DNA of 64,000 nt, from the NCBI GenBank assembly GCA_030035585.1, contig CM057462.1, positions 65,444,734 through 65,508,733 of the forward strand, in the 5' to 3' direction. This document shows positions 12,139 through 23,430 of this stretch, piece after piece. The translations under genes and the position numbers were made by a program. Each line of letters opens with the position of its first letter. The stretch's first letter is position 1. Origin of the DNA: Dugong dugon (Eukaryota > Chordata > Mammalia > Sirenia > Dugongidae). The notes below the pieces were generated by a model, which saw nothing but the letters and a program-made list of their open reading frames with translations, was not told the origin of the DNA and searched no databases.

Positions 12139-12467
12139 TTGTGTGTGTGCTTCCGTGTGCTTTAGGTGAAAGTTTGCAGTGCAAATTAGTTTCTCACTCA
12201 AAAATTTATGCACAAATTTTGTGACACTTGTTTTAATCCCTGCAATGTGTCTGCACTCTCCCCATTTCCATCCTGGGTTCCCCATGTCCGTTTATCCAGT
12301 TTTCCGGTCCCTTCCTGCCCTCTATTCTTGCCTTTGGGTAGCAGTTGCCCATTTGAACTAAGAGGCACGTTCCTCACATGTGTTACCTTTTGTTTTATAG
12401 GGCTTTCTAATCTTTGGCTGAAAGGTGGGCTTTGGGAGTGGTTTCAGTTCTGATCTAGCAGGGTGGG
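12139..12467 (-). mobile_element. 5'-truncated L1 3' UTR insertion
   Basis: A minus-strand L1 tail ('gtgctttaggtgaaagtttg' onward), older than the L1s at the window ends. It is bounded by a near-perfect 13-bp duplication (12126-12138 and 12468-12480, one mismatch). It contains only 3' UTR and no coding sequence. Confidence 0.75.
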
Positions 12468-12718
12468 ATTGTGCTCTTTTAAGAACTATCCATATGGGAT
12501 CAAACTGACAACAGCAACTCAAAATATTAGACAGGAAACTTACGGGGTTGTGCGTTTATGTTAATGGAGGAGGAACAATTTGGAAAAGGAGGGTAAGAAT
12601 GGTGGCACAACTTGAAGAATGTAATTGATGTCACTGAAGTGTACATGTAGAAATTGTTGAATTGGTGTATGTTCTGCTGTGTGTATTCTCAACAACAACA
12701 ATGACGATGACAACAAAA
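12468..12718 (+). mobile_element. L1 3' end (plus strand), piece 3
   Basis: Terminal 3' UTR of the L1 begun at 8657, ending in 'attctcaacaacaacaatga' and an A-rich tail. The sequence just after it (12719) shares a short 'aagtgtg' motif with the left junction near 8645-8652, consistent with a target duplication. Confidence 0.65.
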
Positions 12719-13462
12719 GTGTGGACTTTTTATTTTAAGAGACATTGACAGATTGCTTCCCCAAAAGCCTGGTACACAATTCCATCAGTGATGTATGGGA
12801 GTATTCTCTCCCTGCTTTCTCACTTGCAGTAGCTGTTATAGTTCTTATTTTTGGCCAGTTTGAGTACACAGTGGTATCCCATTATTACTTTTAATTTGCA
12901 TGTTTGACTATCTTTTCATATGCTTGTTGACTATTTCGACTTCTCTTCTGTGAATTGTCTAGTCATATCTTTTGCACATTTTCCTATTATTTTTTTATCC
13001 CCTCTCCCTCACTTTTATGTGGCCAAAGCAGACCGAAATCAGCAGTCATGATGTTGTTGGCCTCACTTGTGAGTGCCCAAATATCAGTTATGTGCATTGT
13101 TGGTACTGGATACATTGAATTTAACTGCTATTTTAAATGTCTTAACACTTACAGGGTAATTTGGCATTAAAATGAAAAAAAATCATTAAAAGGCACAGAA
13201 ACAGCAGCATGTGATGTAATAAAAATCTATGCCTACAAAAGTCTAAAACAGATCTTTCATTAAGTATAAAATAAATATTCTAAGTTGTAAGAATACATTG
13301 TGCATTCATTTAATCATAGTATGTTTTCTTTATTAGTAATACATAAAATAATGGTGTTTTAGAGTTTATCAAATATAGATATTGTATCATAAATTTTTTT
13401 TTCAGATGTGTCATCTGTATATTGACTTTAAGCGTCTTTTGCCTACCATGGTTTTCTTGTAT
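12719..13462 (-). mobile_element. Ancient L1 fragment (outer shell, piece 2) with unassigned stretch
   Basis: 12719-12990 resembles the L1 ORF2 3' region on the - strand ('acttttaatttgcatgtttg'). About 12991-13380 is AT-rich sequence I cannot assign to any gene or repeat. 13380-13462 looks like old L1 again. No frame of note. Confidence 0.45.
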
Positions 13463-13952
13463 TGTCTTAATTTTCTAGTGCTACTATAACAGAAATTTAT
13501 TTTCTTACAGTCTAGGAAGCTAGAAGTCCAAATTTAGGGTGCCAGTTCCAGGGGAAGTCTTTCTCAATCTGTTGGTTCTGGGGAAAGGCCCTTTTCATTG
13601 ATCTTCCCCTGGTCTAGGAGCTTCTCAGCACAGGGACCCTGGGTCCAAAGGACACACTCTACTCCCATGGCTTCTTTCTTGGTGGTATGAGGTCCCCATC
13701 CTCTCTGCTCAATTCTCTCTTTTATATCTCAAAAGTGATTGACTCAAGATACAACCCAATCCTGTAGATCGAGTCTTGGCTCATTAACATGCCTGCCTAT
13801 GATCCTGCCTCATTAACATCACAGAGGTAGGATTTACAATACATAGGAAAATCACATCAGATTACAAAATGGTGGACAACCACACAATAGAGGGAATCAT
13901 GCCCTAGTCAAGTTGATACACATTTTTGGGGGACACAATTCAATCCATTACA
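13463..13952 (+). mobile_element. Solo LTR, MaLR/ERVL-type
   Basis: A 490-bp LTR beginning TGTCTTA and ending ATTACA, one of five related LTRs in this window. Internal landmarks shared with the others are 'tttattttcttacagtctag', 'gctagaagtccaaattta' and 'ttttgggggacacaattca'. Flanking 5-mers are tgtat and tatat, a duplication with one mismatch. No internal retroviral sequence is attached. Confidence 0.7.
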
Positions 13953-14405
13953 TATATATATGATTTTTATTTTACATACATATACCTACACACATATGTA
14001 TATATAGAAATTTTTCATGTAGTCAAGTATCTTCTTCAGGTTTCCCAACTTGGTTAAAAGTATCTCTTCCCACCGTTATTTGGTATATGTACTCTCTGGA
14101 TTTTCATGCAAGGTTTTGGTTGTTTTTACATTTAAGGCTTTAATCAATGGGAATTTATTTCTGAATATGGTGTAAGATGGCAGCCATTTTTATTTTCTTC
14201 TGGATTGACAAATACTAAAATTCTGTAGCCTTCACTTATTAAACAATTCATCTATTTCCTGCTAAGTTGAGCTAACATTTTTGTCATTTAATAATTTTTC
14301 ACATAACTAGAAGCTATTTTTTAATTTTCTTAGTCTATTCCATTGGTTTATTTGTCATTTCTTCTACCAACATCATAATTGTATGGCTGTAGTGGCTTTT
14401 TGAAG
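13953..14405 (-). mobile_element. Ancient L1 ORF2 fragment (outer shell, piece 3)
   Basis: Minus-strand old L1 ORF2 sequence; 'ttagtctattccattggttt' is the classic L1 landmark. It breaks at an AfroSINE (14406-14605) and continues at 14606. Confidence 0.6.
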
Positions 14406-14605
14406 GTGCTCTGGTGGTGCAATGGTTAAGAGCTCTGCTGCTAACCGAAAGGTTGGTGGTTGGAACCCATCAGTGGCTCCACAGGAGAAAAGACCTGGCA
14501 ATCTGCTCCTATAAAGATTACAGCCTAGGAAACCCAATGAAGAAGTTCTACTCTGTCATATTGGGTCGCCATGAGTCAGAATTGACTCAAGGACACACAA
14601 CAGTA
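14406..14605 (+). repeat. AfroSINE (tRNA-derived SINE)
   Basis: A short non-autonomous retroposon with a tRNA-like head ('ggtggtgcaatggttaagag', box-A region) and the afrotherian body 'agttctactctgtcatattg' ending in the RTE-like tail. It sits inside the old L1 shell. Confidence 0.85.
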
Positions 14606-14815
14606 TGTTGTCGTATCTGGTAAGGCAAGTCCCCCATCACTGTTCTTTTCCTTATTTTTCTTGTCTCTTCTTGGACCATTACTGTTGCATATGAATTTTA
14701 AGATCTTTTTATCTAGTTCCAAAATCAAAACAAAACTCTATTGATATATATATATATATTTGCTGTTTTAATTAACCTTTATTTCTCTGATGTTTTTGAG
14801 CATCTCTTCATATGC
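14606..14815 (-). mobile_element. Ancient L1 ORF2 fragment (outer shell, piece 4)
   Basis: Continues the old L1 after the SINE ('atctggtaaggcaagtcccc' is an ORF2 landmark on the - strand). Includes a short AT dinucleotide run near 14745-14758. Confidence 0.6.
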
Positions 14816-15336
14816 TGTCATGGATTGAATTGTGTCCCCCCAAAAATGTGTGTATCAGTTTGGCGAGGCTATGATTCCCAGTGTTGTGTGGTTGTCCTCC
14901 ATTTTGTTATTGTAATTTTATGTTGAAGAGGTTTAGGGTGGGATCGTATAACACCCTTACTAAGGTCACATCCCTGATCCAATGTAAAGGGAGTTTCCCT
15001 AGGATGTGGCCTGTACCACCTTTTATCTTACAAGAGATAAAAGGAAAGGGAAGCAAGCAGAGAATGCGGGACTTCATACCATCATGAAAGCAATGCCGGG
15101 AGTAGAGTGCATCCTTTGGACCCAAGGTTCCTGTGTTGAGATGCTCCCAGACCAAGGGAAGATTGATGATGACAAGGACCTTCCTCCAGAGTGGACAGAG
15201 AGAGAAAGCCTTCCCCTGGAGCTAATGCCCTGAATTTGGACTTGTAGCCTACTAGACTGTGAGAGAATAAACTTCTCTTTGTTAAAGCCATCCACTTGTG
15301 GTATTTCTGTTAGAGCAGCACTAGATGACTAAGACA
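14816..15336 (-). mobile_element. Solo LTR, MaLR/ERVL-type (reverse)
   Basis: Reverse-oriented member of the same LTR family as 13463-13952, starting TGTCATGG on the + strand and ending AAGACA. Flanking 5-mers are tatgc (14811-14815) and tatgt (15337-15341). ORFs of 60-80 codons across it are chance frames of the LTR. Confidence 0.75.
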
Positions 15337-16306
15337 TATGTCTTTTTATTTTATTTTATTTTTTTGTACTTTAGATGAAGGCTTACAGAACAAACTAGCT
15401 TCTCATTAAACAGTACACATATTGTTTTATGACATCGGTTAACCACCCCATGACATGTCAACACTCTCCCTTCTCAACCTTGGGTTCCCTATTACCAGCT
15501 TTCCTGTCCCCTCCTGCCTTCTAGTCCTTGCCCCTGGGCTGTTGTGCCCTATTAATCTCATTTTGTTTTATGGGCCTGTCTAATCTTTGGTTGAAGGGTG
15601 AACCTCAGGAGAGACTTCATTACTAAGCTAAAAGGGGGTCTGGGGGCCATACTCTCGGGATTTCTCCAGTCTCTGTCAGGCCAGTAAGTCTGGTCTTTTT
15701 TTGTGAGTTAGAATTTTGTTCTACATTTTTCTCCAGCTCTGTCCGGGACCCTCTATTGTGATCCCTGTCAGACCAGTCCATGGTGGTAGCCGGGCACCAT
15801 CTAGTTGTACTGGACTTAGTCTGGTGGAGGCCATGGTAGTTGTGGTCCATTAGTCCTTTGGATTAATCTTCCCCTTGTATCTTTAGTTTTTTTCATTCTC
15901 CCTTGCTCCCGGAGGAGACCAGTGGAGTACCGTAGATGGCCACTCACAGACTTTTAAGACCCCAGACGCTACTCACCAAAGCAGAATGTAGAACATCTTC
16001 TCTATAAACTATGTTACGCCAGTTGAGCTAGATGTTCCCTGAGACCATGGTCCCCACAGCCCTCAGCCCAGCAATTTGGTCCCTCAGGGAGTTTGGATGT
16101 GCATATGGAGCTTCCATGACCTTGCCTTGTACAAGCTGTGCTGGCTTCCCCAGTATTGTGTACTGTCTAACCCCTCACCGAAGCCACCACTTATCTATTG
16201 TCTATTTAGTGTTTTTCCCTCCCTCGTGACCATTAAAGATTGTTTCTTTTTGTGTGTACACTTTTTCATGAGTTTTTACAGTAGTGGTCTCATACAACAT
16301 TTGTCC
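15337..16306 (-). mobile_element. L1 3' UTR, 5' truncated
   Basis: About 970 bp of L1 3' UTR on the - strand, with the T-run (poly-A complement) at 15345-15365 and the body blocks 'gatgaaggcttacagaacaa' and 'ccgggcaccatctagttgta'. It ends just before ORF2 would begin. It lacks the composite 3' segment present at 20698, 28039 and 49872. Confidence 0.8.
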
Positions 16307-16756
16307 CTTATCAGTATTCTAATAGGAATTGTAATAAAATTTTTTTATTATTTGACATTTTTATGATATAAAATCTTCCCCAAAAATACCATGACTTTTC
16401 ATTTATTCAAGTTATATTTTATGCCTCTTAATAATTTTTCATTTTCTTCATCTGTATTTTGTCATTATTAAATTTATTCTGAATATTTTATAGTTTCTCA
16501 CTGCTATTGCAAGGGAATATTTTCCCCCATTCCATTCTAGGTGTTCATTTCTGGAGCAATAAAGATATTTATTTTCATGTATTTCTTATGAGGCAACTAT
16601 CTCACATCAAATTCGCCTATTAATGCTGGTAGTTTTTATCAGAGACTTGGATTTTTCTAGATATCCAGTCATATCATCAGCAAAAAGAAATAGCTCTATC
16701 TCTTCTTCCCAGTATTTGAGCTAGCTTCCTTATATTACTGAGTTTGATAAATCCTC
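16307..16756 (-). mobile_element. Ancient L1 ORF2 fragment (outer shell, piece 5)
   Basis: Old L1 ORF2 in the RT region; 'tatccagtcatatcatcagc' is the decayed complement of the conserved sequence around the RT active site. It is interrupted by the plus-strand L1 starting near 16757. Confidence 0.55.
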
Positions 16757-17691
16757 CCAGATAATTAAAAAAAAAAAATGTAATAGCTAAATAGAATACC
16801 AAGCATAACTCAAAATGCACAAATAGCAGAAGATAAACTAGATAACTGGGATCTCCTAAAAAGAAAACACTTAAGCTCATCAAAAGACTTCGCCAAAAGA
16901 GTAAAAAGAGAATCTACAGACTAAGAAAAAATGTTTGGGTCTAATCTCTAAAATTTATAGAAAACTTAAACACCTCAACAACAAAAAGACAAACAATCCG
17001 ATTTAAAAATGGGCAAATGACATGAACAGACACTTCACCAAAGGAGACATTCAGCTAACACATGAAAAGATGCTCGTGAGCATTAGCCATTAGAGATGCA
17101 AATCAAAACTACAATGAGATACCATCTCACCCCGGGAATAATGGCACTGATAAAAAACAGAGAACAACAAATGCTGGGGAGGCTGTGGGGAGATTGGAAT
17201 TCTTAAACAATTGTTGGTGGGACTGCAAAGTGATACAACCACTATGGAAAATGGTATGGCACTTCCTTAAAAAGCTAGAAACAGAAATACCATATGAGCC
17301 AGCAATCTCACTCCTTGGAATATATGCTAGAGAAATAAGAGCTGTGACATGAATAGACATGCACACCCATGTTCATTGCAGCATTATTCACAATAGCAAA
17401 TAGATGGAAACAACCTAAGTGTCCATCAACAGATCAATGGATACACTGTGGTACATACATACAGTGGTATACTATGCAACGATAAAGAATAATGATGACT
17501 CCATGAAACATCTCACAACGTGCATGAATCTGGAGGACATTATGCTGAGTGAAGTAAGTCAAACACAAAAGGACAAATACTGTATGAGACCACTGTTATA
17601 AAAAGTCAAGAATAGGTTTACACACAGAAACATTATTTAATGGTTACCAGGAACAGGAGTGGGAAGGAGGGACAATCACTGACTAGATAGT

Positions 17692-18010
17692 TAAAAAAAA
17701 AAAAAAAACAAAAACCAAAACCTGTTGTTGTCGAGTCAATTCCGACTCACAGCAACCCTACAGGACAGAGTAGAACTGCCCCATAGGGTTTCCAAGGAGC
17801 ACCTGGTGGATTCGAACTGCCAACCTTTTGGTTAGCAGCCACCTCTTGACCACTACACCACCAGGGTTTCCAAACCAAACCTGTTGCCATTGAGTTGACT
17901 TCAACTCATAGTGACCCCACAGGACAGAGCAGAAGTGCCCCATAGGGTTTCCAAGGAGCGGCTAGTGGATTCAAACTGCCAACCTTTGGTTAGCAGCTGA
18001 TCTCTTTACC
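17692..18010 (-). repeat. Head-to-tail AfroSINE dimer with one target duplication
   Basis: Two AfroSINE copies on the - strand, about 17692-17870 and 17871-18010, abut without intervening host sequence. Only one duplication, actagatagt, flanks the pair (17682-17691 and 18011-18020). The A-run lies at the left (3') end only. This suggests a dimer transposed as one unit, or a second copy that landed exactly in the first tail. Confidence 0.8.
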
Positions 18011-18867
18011 ACTAGATAGTAGGTAAGTGTTAATTCTGGTGAAGGGAAAGGCAATACACAATATGGGAGAAGTCAGTACAACATGACCAAGGCAAAGGAA
18101 GACACTGAGATCCTGCAACAACAGTGATAACAAGCAGTAATTTGTGAGTATATACATAAATAAATATGTATACTAAATAGGTGTGGGAGGTCATACAGGA
18201 TTATACCCGTGCACATACATAGGTATGGTTGTAGATATTTCCACATACATTATTTGTAAATGCTGCATATATACTCATATATATGATAGAGTTCATAGGG
18301 GGCACAATTATAAAAACTACTTAGACATCAGGACTGAACTACTAGTCTCGAAGACTGAAGACCGCAGTCTTGGTGGACATCTAGATCAATTGGCAAAACA
18401 GTTCATAAAGATAATGTTCTCCATCCTAGTCTGGTAAGTAGCATCTGGGATCTTAAAAGCTTACGAGTGGCCATCTAAGAAGCAACTATTGGTCTCCCCA
18501 CCTGGAGCAAAGGAGAATGAAAGAAAATGAAGACTCAAGGAAGCAACTAGTCCAAAGCACTAATGGCCCATATGAACCAGAGTCTCCTCTAACCTGAGAC
18601 CAGAAGAACTAGACGGTGCCCAGCTACCACTACCAACCACTCTGACCAGGACCACAATAGAGGGTCCCAGTTAAAATGGGCAAAAAATGTAGAACAAAAT
18701 TTAAATTAAAAAAAAACACAGATCAGACTTATGGTCTGAAAGAGACTAGAGGAATCTCCGAGACTATTGCCCTAAGACATCCCTCTAACTTAAAACTAAA
18801 GACATGCTCAGAGGCCACCTTTCAGACAAGTAATACATGGGACTATAAATTAAACAATAATACCCAT

Positions 18868-19346
18868 CGTCTTAGTTATCAAGTACTACCATACAGAAAT
18901 ACCACAAGTGGATGGTTTTAATGAAGAGAAGTTTATTTCCTCACAGTCAAAGTAGGCTAAAAGTCCAAATTCAGGGTCTCAGCTCCAGGGGAAGGCTTTT
19001 TCTCTCTGTTGGCCTTCTTCTCTTCAGTGTTCCCCTGGACTAGGAGCTTCTTGGTGCAGGGACCCCAGTCCAACGCACTCTGCTCCTGGCACTGCTTTCT
19101 TGATGGTATGAGATCCCCCCATCTCACTGCTCACTTCTGTCTTTTATATGTCAAGAGATTGCCTCAGGACACAATCCAGTCTTGCAGATCAGGTCCTGCC
19201 TTACTAACACAACTGCCACCCATCCTCCCTCATTAACATCATAGAGGCAGGTTTACAACATACAGGAAAATCATACAGTACCAGGAATCATGGCCTAGCC
19301 AAACTGATACACACATTTTTGGGGGGACATAATTCAAACCATGACA
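18868..19346 (+). mobile_element. Solo LTR, MaLR/ERVL-type
   Basis: 479-bp LTR (first base of the TG end mutated to C) with exact 5-bp duplication cccat at 18863-18867 and 19347-19351. It is inserted in the 3' UTR of the plus-strand L1. Confidence 0.8.
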
Positions 19347-19590
19347 CCCATGAAGAATGTGCTCCTCAGAATAATCAACTATATGAGACCAAAGAGCAAC
19401 ATTTGCACAAAACCAAAGATGAGAAGGCAGGGAAAGACAGTGAAACTGGAAGAATGGAAATGGGGAACCTAGGGAGGAAACGGGGAGAGTGCTGACACAC
19501 TGAGGGGATTGCAACCGATGTTACAGAACAATTTGTGTATGAATTGATTGGAAAACTAATTTGCTATGTAAACCTTCACCTAAAGCACAC

Positions 19591-20697
19591 TTCTTCATTA
19601 TAAAAATATATTCAATAGCAAGTTTCTGATTTTAATTGAATGGTTTAGTGTTGCACAATTTAGGATACTATTTATTATTTTTTTGTAGTCTGTTGTATTT
19701 AAGTAGTTTCCTTCTATTCCTATTTTGCTTACAGTTTTTAGTATATTAGAATAATAATTGGCAAATGATAAGAAATCTATAACTACTTATTAAACAAATA
19801 AAGATATATTAGTAATGACTGCTGAAGTTTATTAATGTCATTTCAGTGACAACTGACATGATCATGTGGTTTTTCCGCTTGAATTTGATGTAATGGATTA
19901 TGTTACTGTATTTCCTGGAATCGAACCACCCTTATATTACTGAGAAAACCTTGCTTGATCATATGTTTTGTATGTATGATTTATTTAATGTATTGCTAAT
20001 ATTTTATTTAGATTATCTGCATCTATAGTCATAAATGAAATTTATCTATAGTTGTTTTTACTTAAAAAATCATGTTTTAGCATTAAGGTTCTATTTATGT
20101 CATTAAATGAATTAAGAAGCACTCGTCTTTTTCCTTAGTCTGGAATATTTTAAAAACATAATTTTTTTTGTATTTTAAAATTTAGGTAAAATTCATCAAT
20201 GAATTCATCTAAGTCTTGTGCATTTCTCATTGTAAATTTCTAATCACCTTTCTAATCACTGCTATGTTATTTGGTCTATTCAAGCTTTCCACTATTTTGG
20301 TCAATTTTAGTAATTTATATTTTGCAAAGAAATAATCTATATCCTCTAGATTTTAAAATTTGTTGCTATTGAGTTGCCTGAAGTATTCTCTTATTATTCT
20401 TTTATTATGTGGAATCCACTCTACGGCAATGGGTTTGGTTTATAATACAAGATAATATTTGACAGGGCAAGTTTGCCTGCTTTATTGTTGGAAAGTATTC
20501 TCGGCTATTCTGGAATATTTACCATGACAGCTAAACTTCAGAATCATTTAGTTTAGTAAAAGGAAAAGCTGAGATATTGATTGGGGTGAATTAAAGTTTA
20601 TGTTAACTGGAGGAAAGTTGACATATTTAGAATGTTTTATTCCAGTCCATGAATATGGTACATCTCACTATTCTCTACACCTAAACCAATAACTTTT
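19591..20697 (-). mobile_element. Ancient L1 ORF2 fragment (outer shell, piece 6)
   Basis: Decayed minus-strand L1 ORF2, AT-rich, with landmarks such as 'gattatctgcatctatagtc' and 'aattcatctaagtcttgtgc'. The last 17 bases (20681-20697) are the left target duplication of the next L1 insertion. Confidence 0.6.
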
Positions 20698-21448
20698 TTT
20701 TTCTCTCCCCCCCACCCTTTTCTTTTAATTGTACTTTAGGTAGAGGTTTACAGAACAAATATTTTCTCATGAAACAGTCAGTACACATATTGTTTTATGA
20801 CATTGGTGAACAACCCCACGACATGTCAACACGCTCCCTTCTTGGCCTTGGAGGACCTTTTTTTTTTTTTTTTGGTGAAAATATACATAGTCAAAGATAC
20901 ACCATTTCAAAAATTTCTACATGTACAATTCAGTGATGTCGATTATGTTCTTCTAGTTGTGCTGCTATTCTCACTTTAGATGAAGGTTTACAGAACAAAA
21001 TAGTTTCTCATTAAACAGTTAGTACCACATATTGCCCTATGATAATGGTTAAGAACCCCACTACATGTCAACACCGTCCTTACTCAACCTTGGGTGCCCT
21101 ATCACCAGCTTTCCTGTCCTCTTCTGCCTTCTAGTCCTTGTCCTTGAAATGCTGTGCCTCATTAGTTCTGTTTTGTTTTATGGGGCTGTCCAATCCCCAG
21201 CTGAACGGTGAACCTCAGGAGTGACATCACCACTGAGCTAAAAGGGTGTCCAGGGGCCATATTCTTGGGGTTTCTCTAGTCTCTGTCAGGCCAGTAAATC
21301 TGGTCTTCTTTTTTGTGTTAGAATTTTTTTCTACCTCCTTCTCCAGCTCTGTCCAGAACCCTCTGTTGTGATCCCGGTCAGAGCAGTCAGTGTGGTAGCT
21401 GGGCACCATCTAGCTGTACTGGTCTCAGTCTGGTGGAGGCCTTGGTAG
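20698..21448 (-). mobile_element. L1 3' UTR insertion with 17-bp target duplication
   Basis: A severely 5'-truncated L1 containing only 3' UTR. It has the composite 3' end (an outer tail copy at 20735-20850, T-run, then a second segment at 20870-21448). Exact 17-bp duplication ctaaaccaataactttt at 20681-20697 and 21449-21465. The clean duplication points to a fairly young insertion. Confidence 0.88.
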
Positions 21449-21639
21449 CTAAACCAATAACTTTTGTAGTTTTATTTATAATGTCCTGAATAATTCTTGT
21501 TAGGTATGCTATATTTTCCAACATTTTATTATGAAAATGTTCAAACATACAGAAAAGTTTAAAAAATTTTACAGTGAGCACCCATATATCACTACCTAGA
21601 TTCTACCACTAACATTTTACTATACTTTGTGCTGTATTT

Positions 21640-21864
21640 TTGTTGAGTAGTGATTGAGAGCATAGATTGCCTGGGTTCCCCACTTGTGTACTGTATGACC
21701 TTGGACAAGTTACTTAATGTCTCCAAACCTCAGTTTCCTCATCTGTAAAATGGGAATAATCATAGTACTGACCTCAAGGGGTTGTTATGATGATTAAATC
21801 AGTTGAAATGTGTAATGCACTTAGAACAAAACCTCATACTCTATAAATACCATATGAGTGTTAG
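21640..21864 (+). repeat. MIR SINE
   Basis: Ancient mammalian-wide tRNA-derived SINE; the core 'cctcagtttcctcatctgta' followed by 'aaaatgggaataat' is diagnostic. An AfroSINE is inserted at its 3' end. 21466-21640 is old LINE-like AT-rich sequence without a gene. Confidence 0.9.
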
Positions 21865-21874
21865 CAATTACTAT

Positions 21875-22045
21875 TTAAAAAAAAAAAAAACAACCCATTA
21901 CCTTCAAGTTGATTTGGACTCATAGTGACCCTATAGGACAGAGTAGAACTGCCCCATAGCACTTCCAAGGAGAGCTGGTGGATTTGAACTGCAGACCTTC
22001 TGCTTTGCACCCGTAGCTCTTAACCACTGTACCACCAGGGCTCCA
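21875..22045 (-). repeat. AfroSINE
   Basis: Minus-strand AfroSINE with A-run at 21876-21890 and exact 10-bp duplication caattactat (21865-21874, 22046-22055), inserted in the MIR tail. Confidence 0.88.
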
Positions 22046-22107
22046 CAATTACTATAGCTCTATTCTAGTTTGTAAATTGTTATTTTTATAAGCTATTGAT
22101 GTAGAAG

Positions 22108-22309
22108 GCGCCCTGGTGTTGTGTTGCAGTGGTTAGGCCCTCGGCTGGTAACCCAACAGCAGTCTCAACCCACCAGGCGCTCCAAGGGACAGATACGCGG
22201 CAGTTTTCTTCGGCAAAAATTTACAGCCTTGGAAACCCTACCAGGCAGTTCTACTGTGTCCTATAGGGTCGCTATGAGTCGGAATGGACTGCACTGAGTG
22301 GGTGGTGGG
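22108..22309 (+). repeat. AfroSINE
   Basis: Plus-strand AfroSINE with box-A-like head near 22110-22140 and tail 'tatgagtcggaatggactgc'. Flanked by a 14-bp duplication with one mismatch (22094-22107, 22310-22323). Confidence 0.88.
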
Positions 22310-22580
22310 TATTGATGTGGAAGTCTATTTGGAATGATGCAATCCTATTTTTCTGAGGGGAGAAAACCCAGCAATAAAACAGCATGTACAGTATAACTAC
22401 ACTTTTGTAGAAAATATATAAAAATGCATGAAAAAACGTAAAGCGTGTGTGTGTGTGTAGGAAAGGCTGTGTTAACAATGGTTATCTGGTGAGATTATGG
22501 GTAATAATTATTTTGTTGTTTATTTTCTAGCATTTCAGAACTATAAGAAAAGCAGTAAACGTAAGAACTTTTATTGAATA

Positions 22581-22582
<2 letters not shown>

Positions 22583-22611
<29 letters not shown>
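22583..22611. repeat. Poly-A run (29 A)
   Basis: Uninterrupted A homopolymer followed by 'cccaaacaaacaaaaacc'. No SINE or LINE body is recognisable immediately upstream, so its source is unclear. 22310-22880 holds no gene that I can support. Confidence 0.8.
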
Positions 22612-22613
<2 letters not shown>

Positions 22614-22879
22614 CAAACAAACAAAAACCTACCTCATAGTGGTATTCTTTTAATAAAAGCCTGGATTCCATTCCCGTTCCAGTCTTTTTCTACCTTCATA
22701 TTATTAAATGAAAGTGGTATGGATTCTTTAACACGAATGTTGTTTCAACGAAAAAATGACTGATCTTTCCCTTTTGTCAAGGGTTTCAAATCTCCACATA
22801 GAAACAATCTCTTTCATAATCTTGGCAGAAGAAAGTGGTTCTATTCGGCAGTCTCTGGGTACACAAAAAAAAAGTAGGG

Positions 22880-23430
22880 TCCATCTCCTTCCGCAGGAGC
22901 GAGGCTGGTTCAAACTGGGTTCGGAATTCCGGATGCCCCCAATGAGGAAGGGCGGCAGCAATTCGTCTGAGAATCCCGGGAGGCGCCTTGGAACCGGGTA
23001 AAGGCTTGCCTCAGAGGACACTGGGAACGATGCACGGAGGCCGATGTCGCGCAGGCGCACTGGGTTCTGGGCCGCCCGCCGCGGCGAAATCTGGGAGTAT
23101 CACCCGCGGCGGTAGGGGGCTGCGCGGAGACTAGCCGGTTGCGGCGGGAGGGCGAGGTTTTGCGGTCCGAGCCGGTGAGAGGGGTGAGTTGGCGGCTTGC
23201 GGGATTTGGGGAGCGGGGCGAGCAGGGAAGCGCGAGCCCCACCTCGCCTGCGGTTGCCCCGTCGCGTGCTGTGCGCCCAGCGGCTCCGGAGTCGGGCTCA
23301 GACAAAGGCCCCGAGGGCAGGACAGGGCAGGGCAGGGCAGGGCTAGGCTGGGCTGGGCTGGGCCTGGCCGTCCGGTCCCAGCCCTGGGAGAGAGGTTTAT
23401 CCTCTCCACTTAGGGTGCAGGGAACCTGAG
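22880..23430 (+). promoter_or_regulatory. CpG-island promoter of the zinc-finger gene
   Basis: The only GC- and CpG-rich stretch in the window, in otherwise AT-rich DNA; many CpGs between 23030 and 23300. It contains 'cgcgcaggcgcac' at 23048-23060, close to an NRF-1 site. It lies about 0.85 kb upstream of the first coding exon and no TATA box is visible, as is usual for KRAB-ZNF housekeeping-type promoters. Two consensus splice donors follow ('gccg|gtgaga' at 23174 and 'ggg|gtgagt' at 23183), suggesting a non-coding exon 1 ending there. The transcription start is not determinable by eye. Confidence 0.75.
23318..23366 (+). repeat. G-rich 5-bp tandem repeat (gggca/gggct)
   Basis: About nine copies of a GGGCA-to-GGGCT pentamer directly downstream of the likely exon 1 donor. 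Regularly spaced G-triplets on the + strand could form G-quadruplexes in the nascent intron 1 RNA or template. A functional role is inference. Confidence 0.7.

Larger units (their letters stand above)
16757..19590 (+). mobile_element. L1 (plus strand), 5' truncated, split by a SINE dimer and an LTR
   Basis: ORF2 C-terminus at 16800-17600 in broken frames, followed by a long 3' UTR ending near 19590. A pair of AfroSINEs (17692-18010) and a solo LTR (18868-19346) interrupt the 3' UTR, each with its own target duplication, so both came after the L1. Its 3' UTR blocks at 18440-18620 match those at 11750-11900. Confidence 0.8.

Noticed and set aside
14907-15295. Overlapping 69-82 codon frames on both strands
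   Set aside because: They fall wholly within a solo LTR and appear in none of the related LTRs intact.
22728-23429. Several 80-130 codon frames on both strands in the CpG island
   Set aside because: GC-rich DNA lacks stop codons by composition. The peptides are low-complexity and Pro/Arg/Gly-rich, with no start context or homology.
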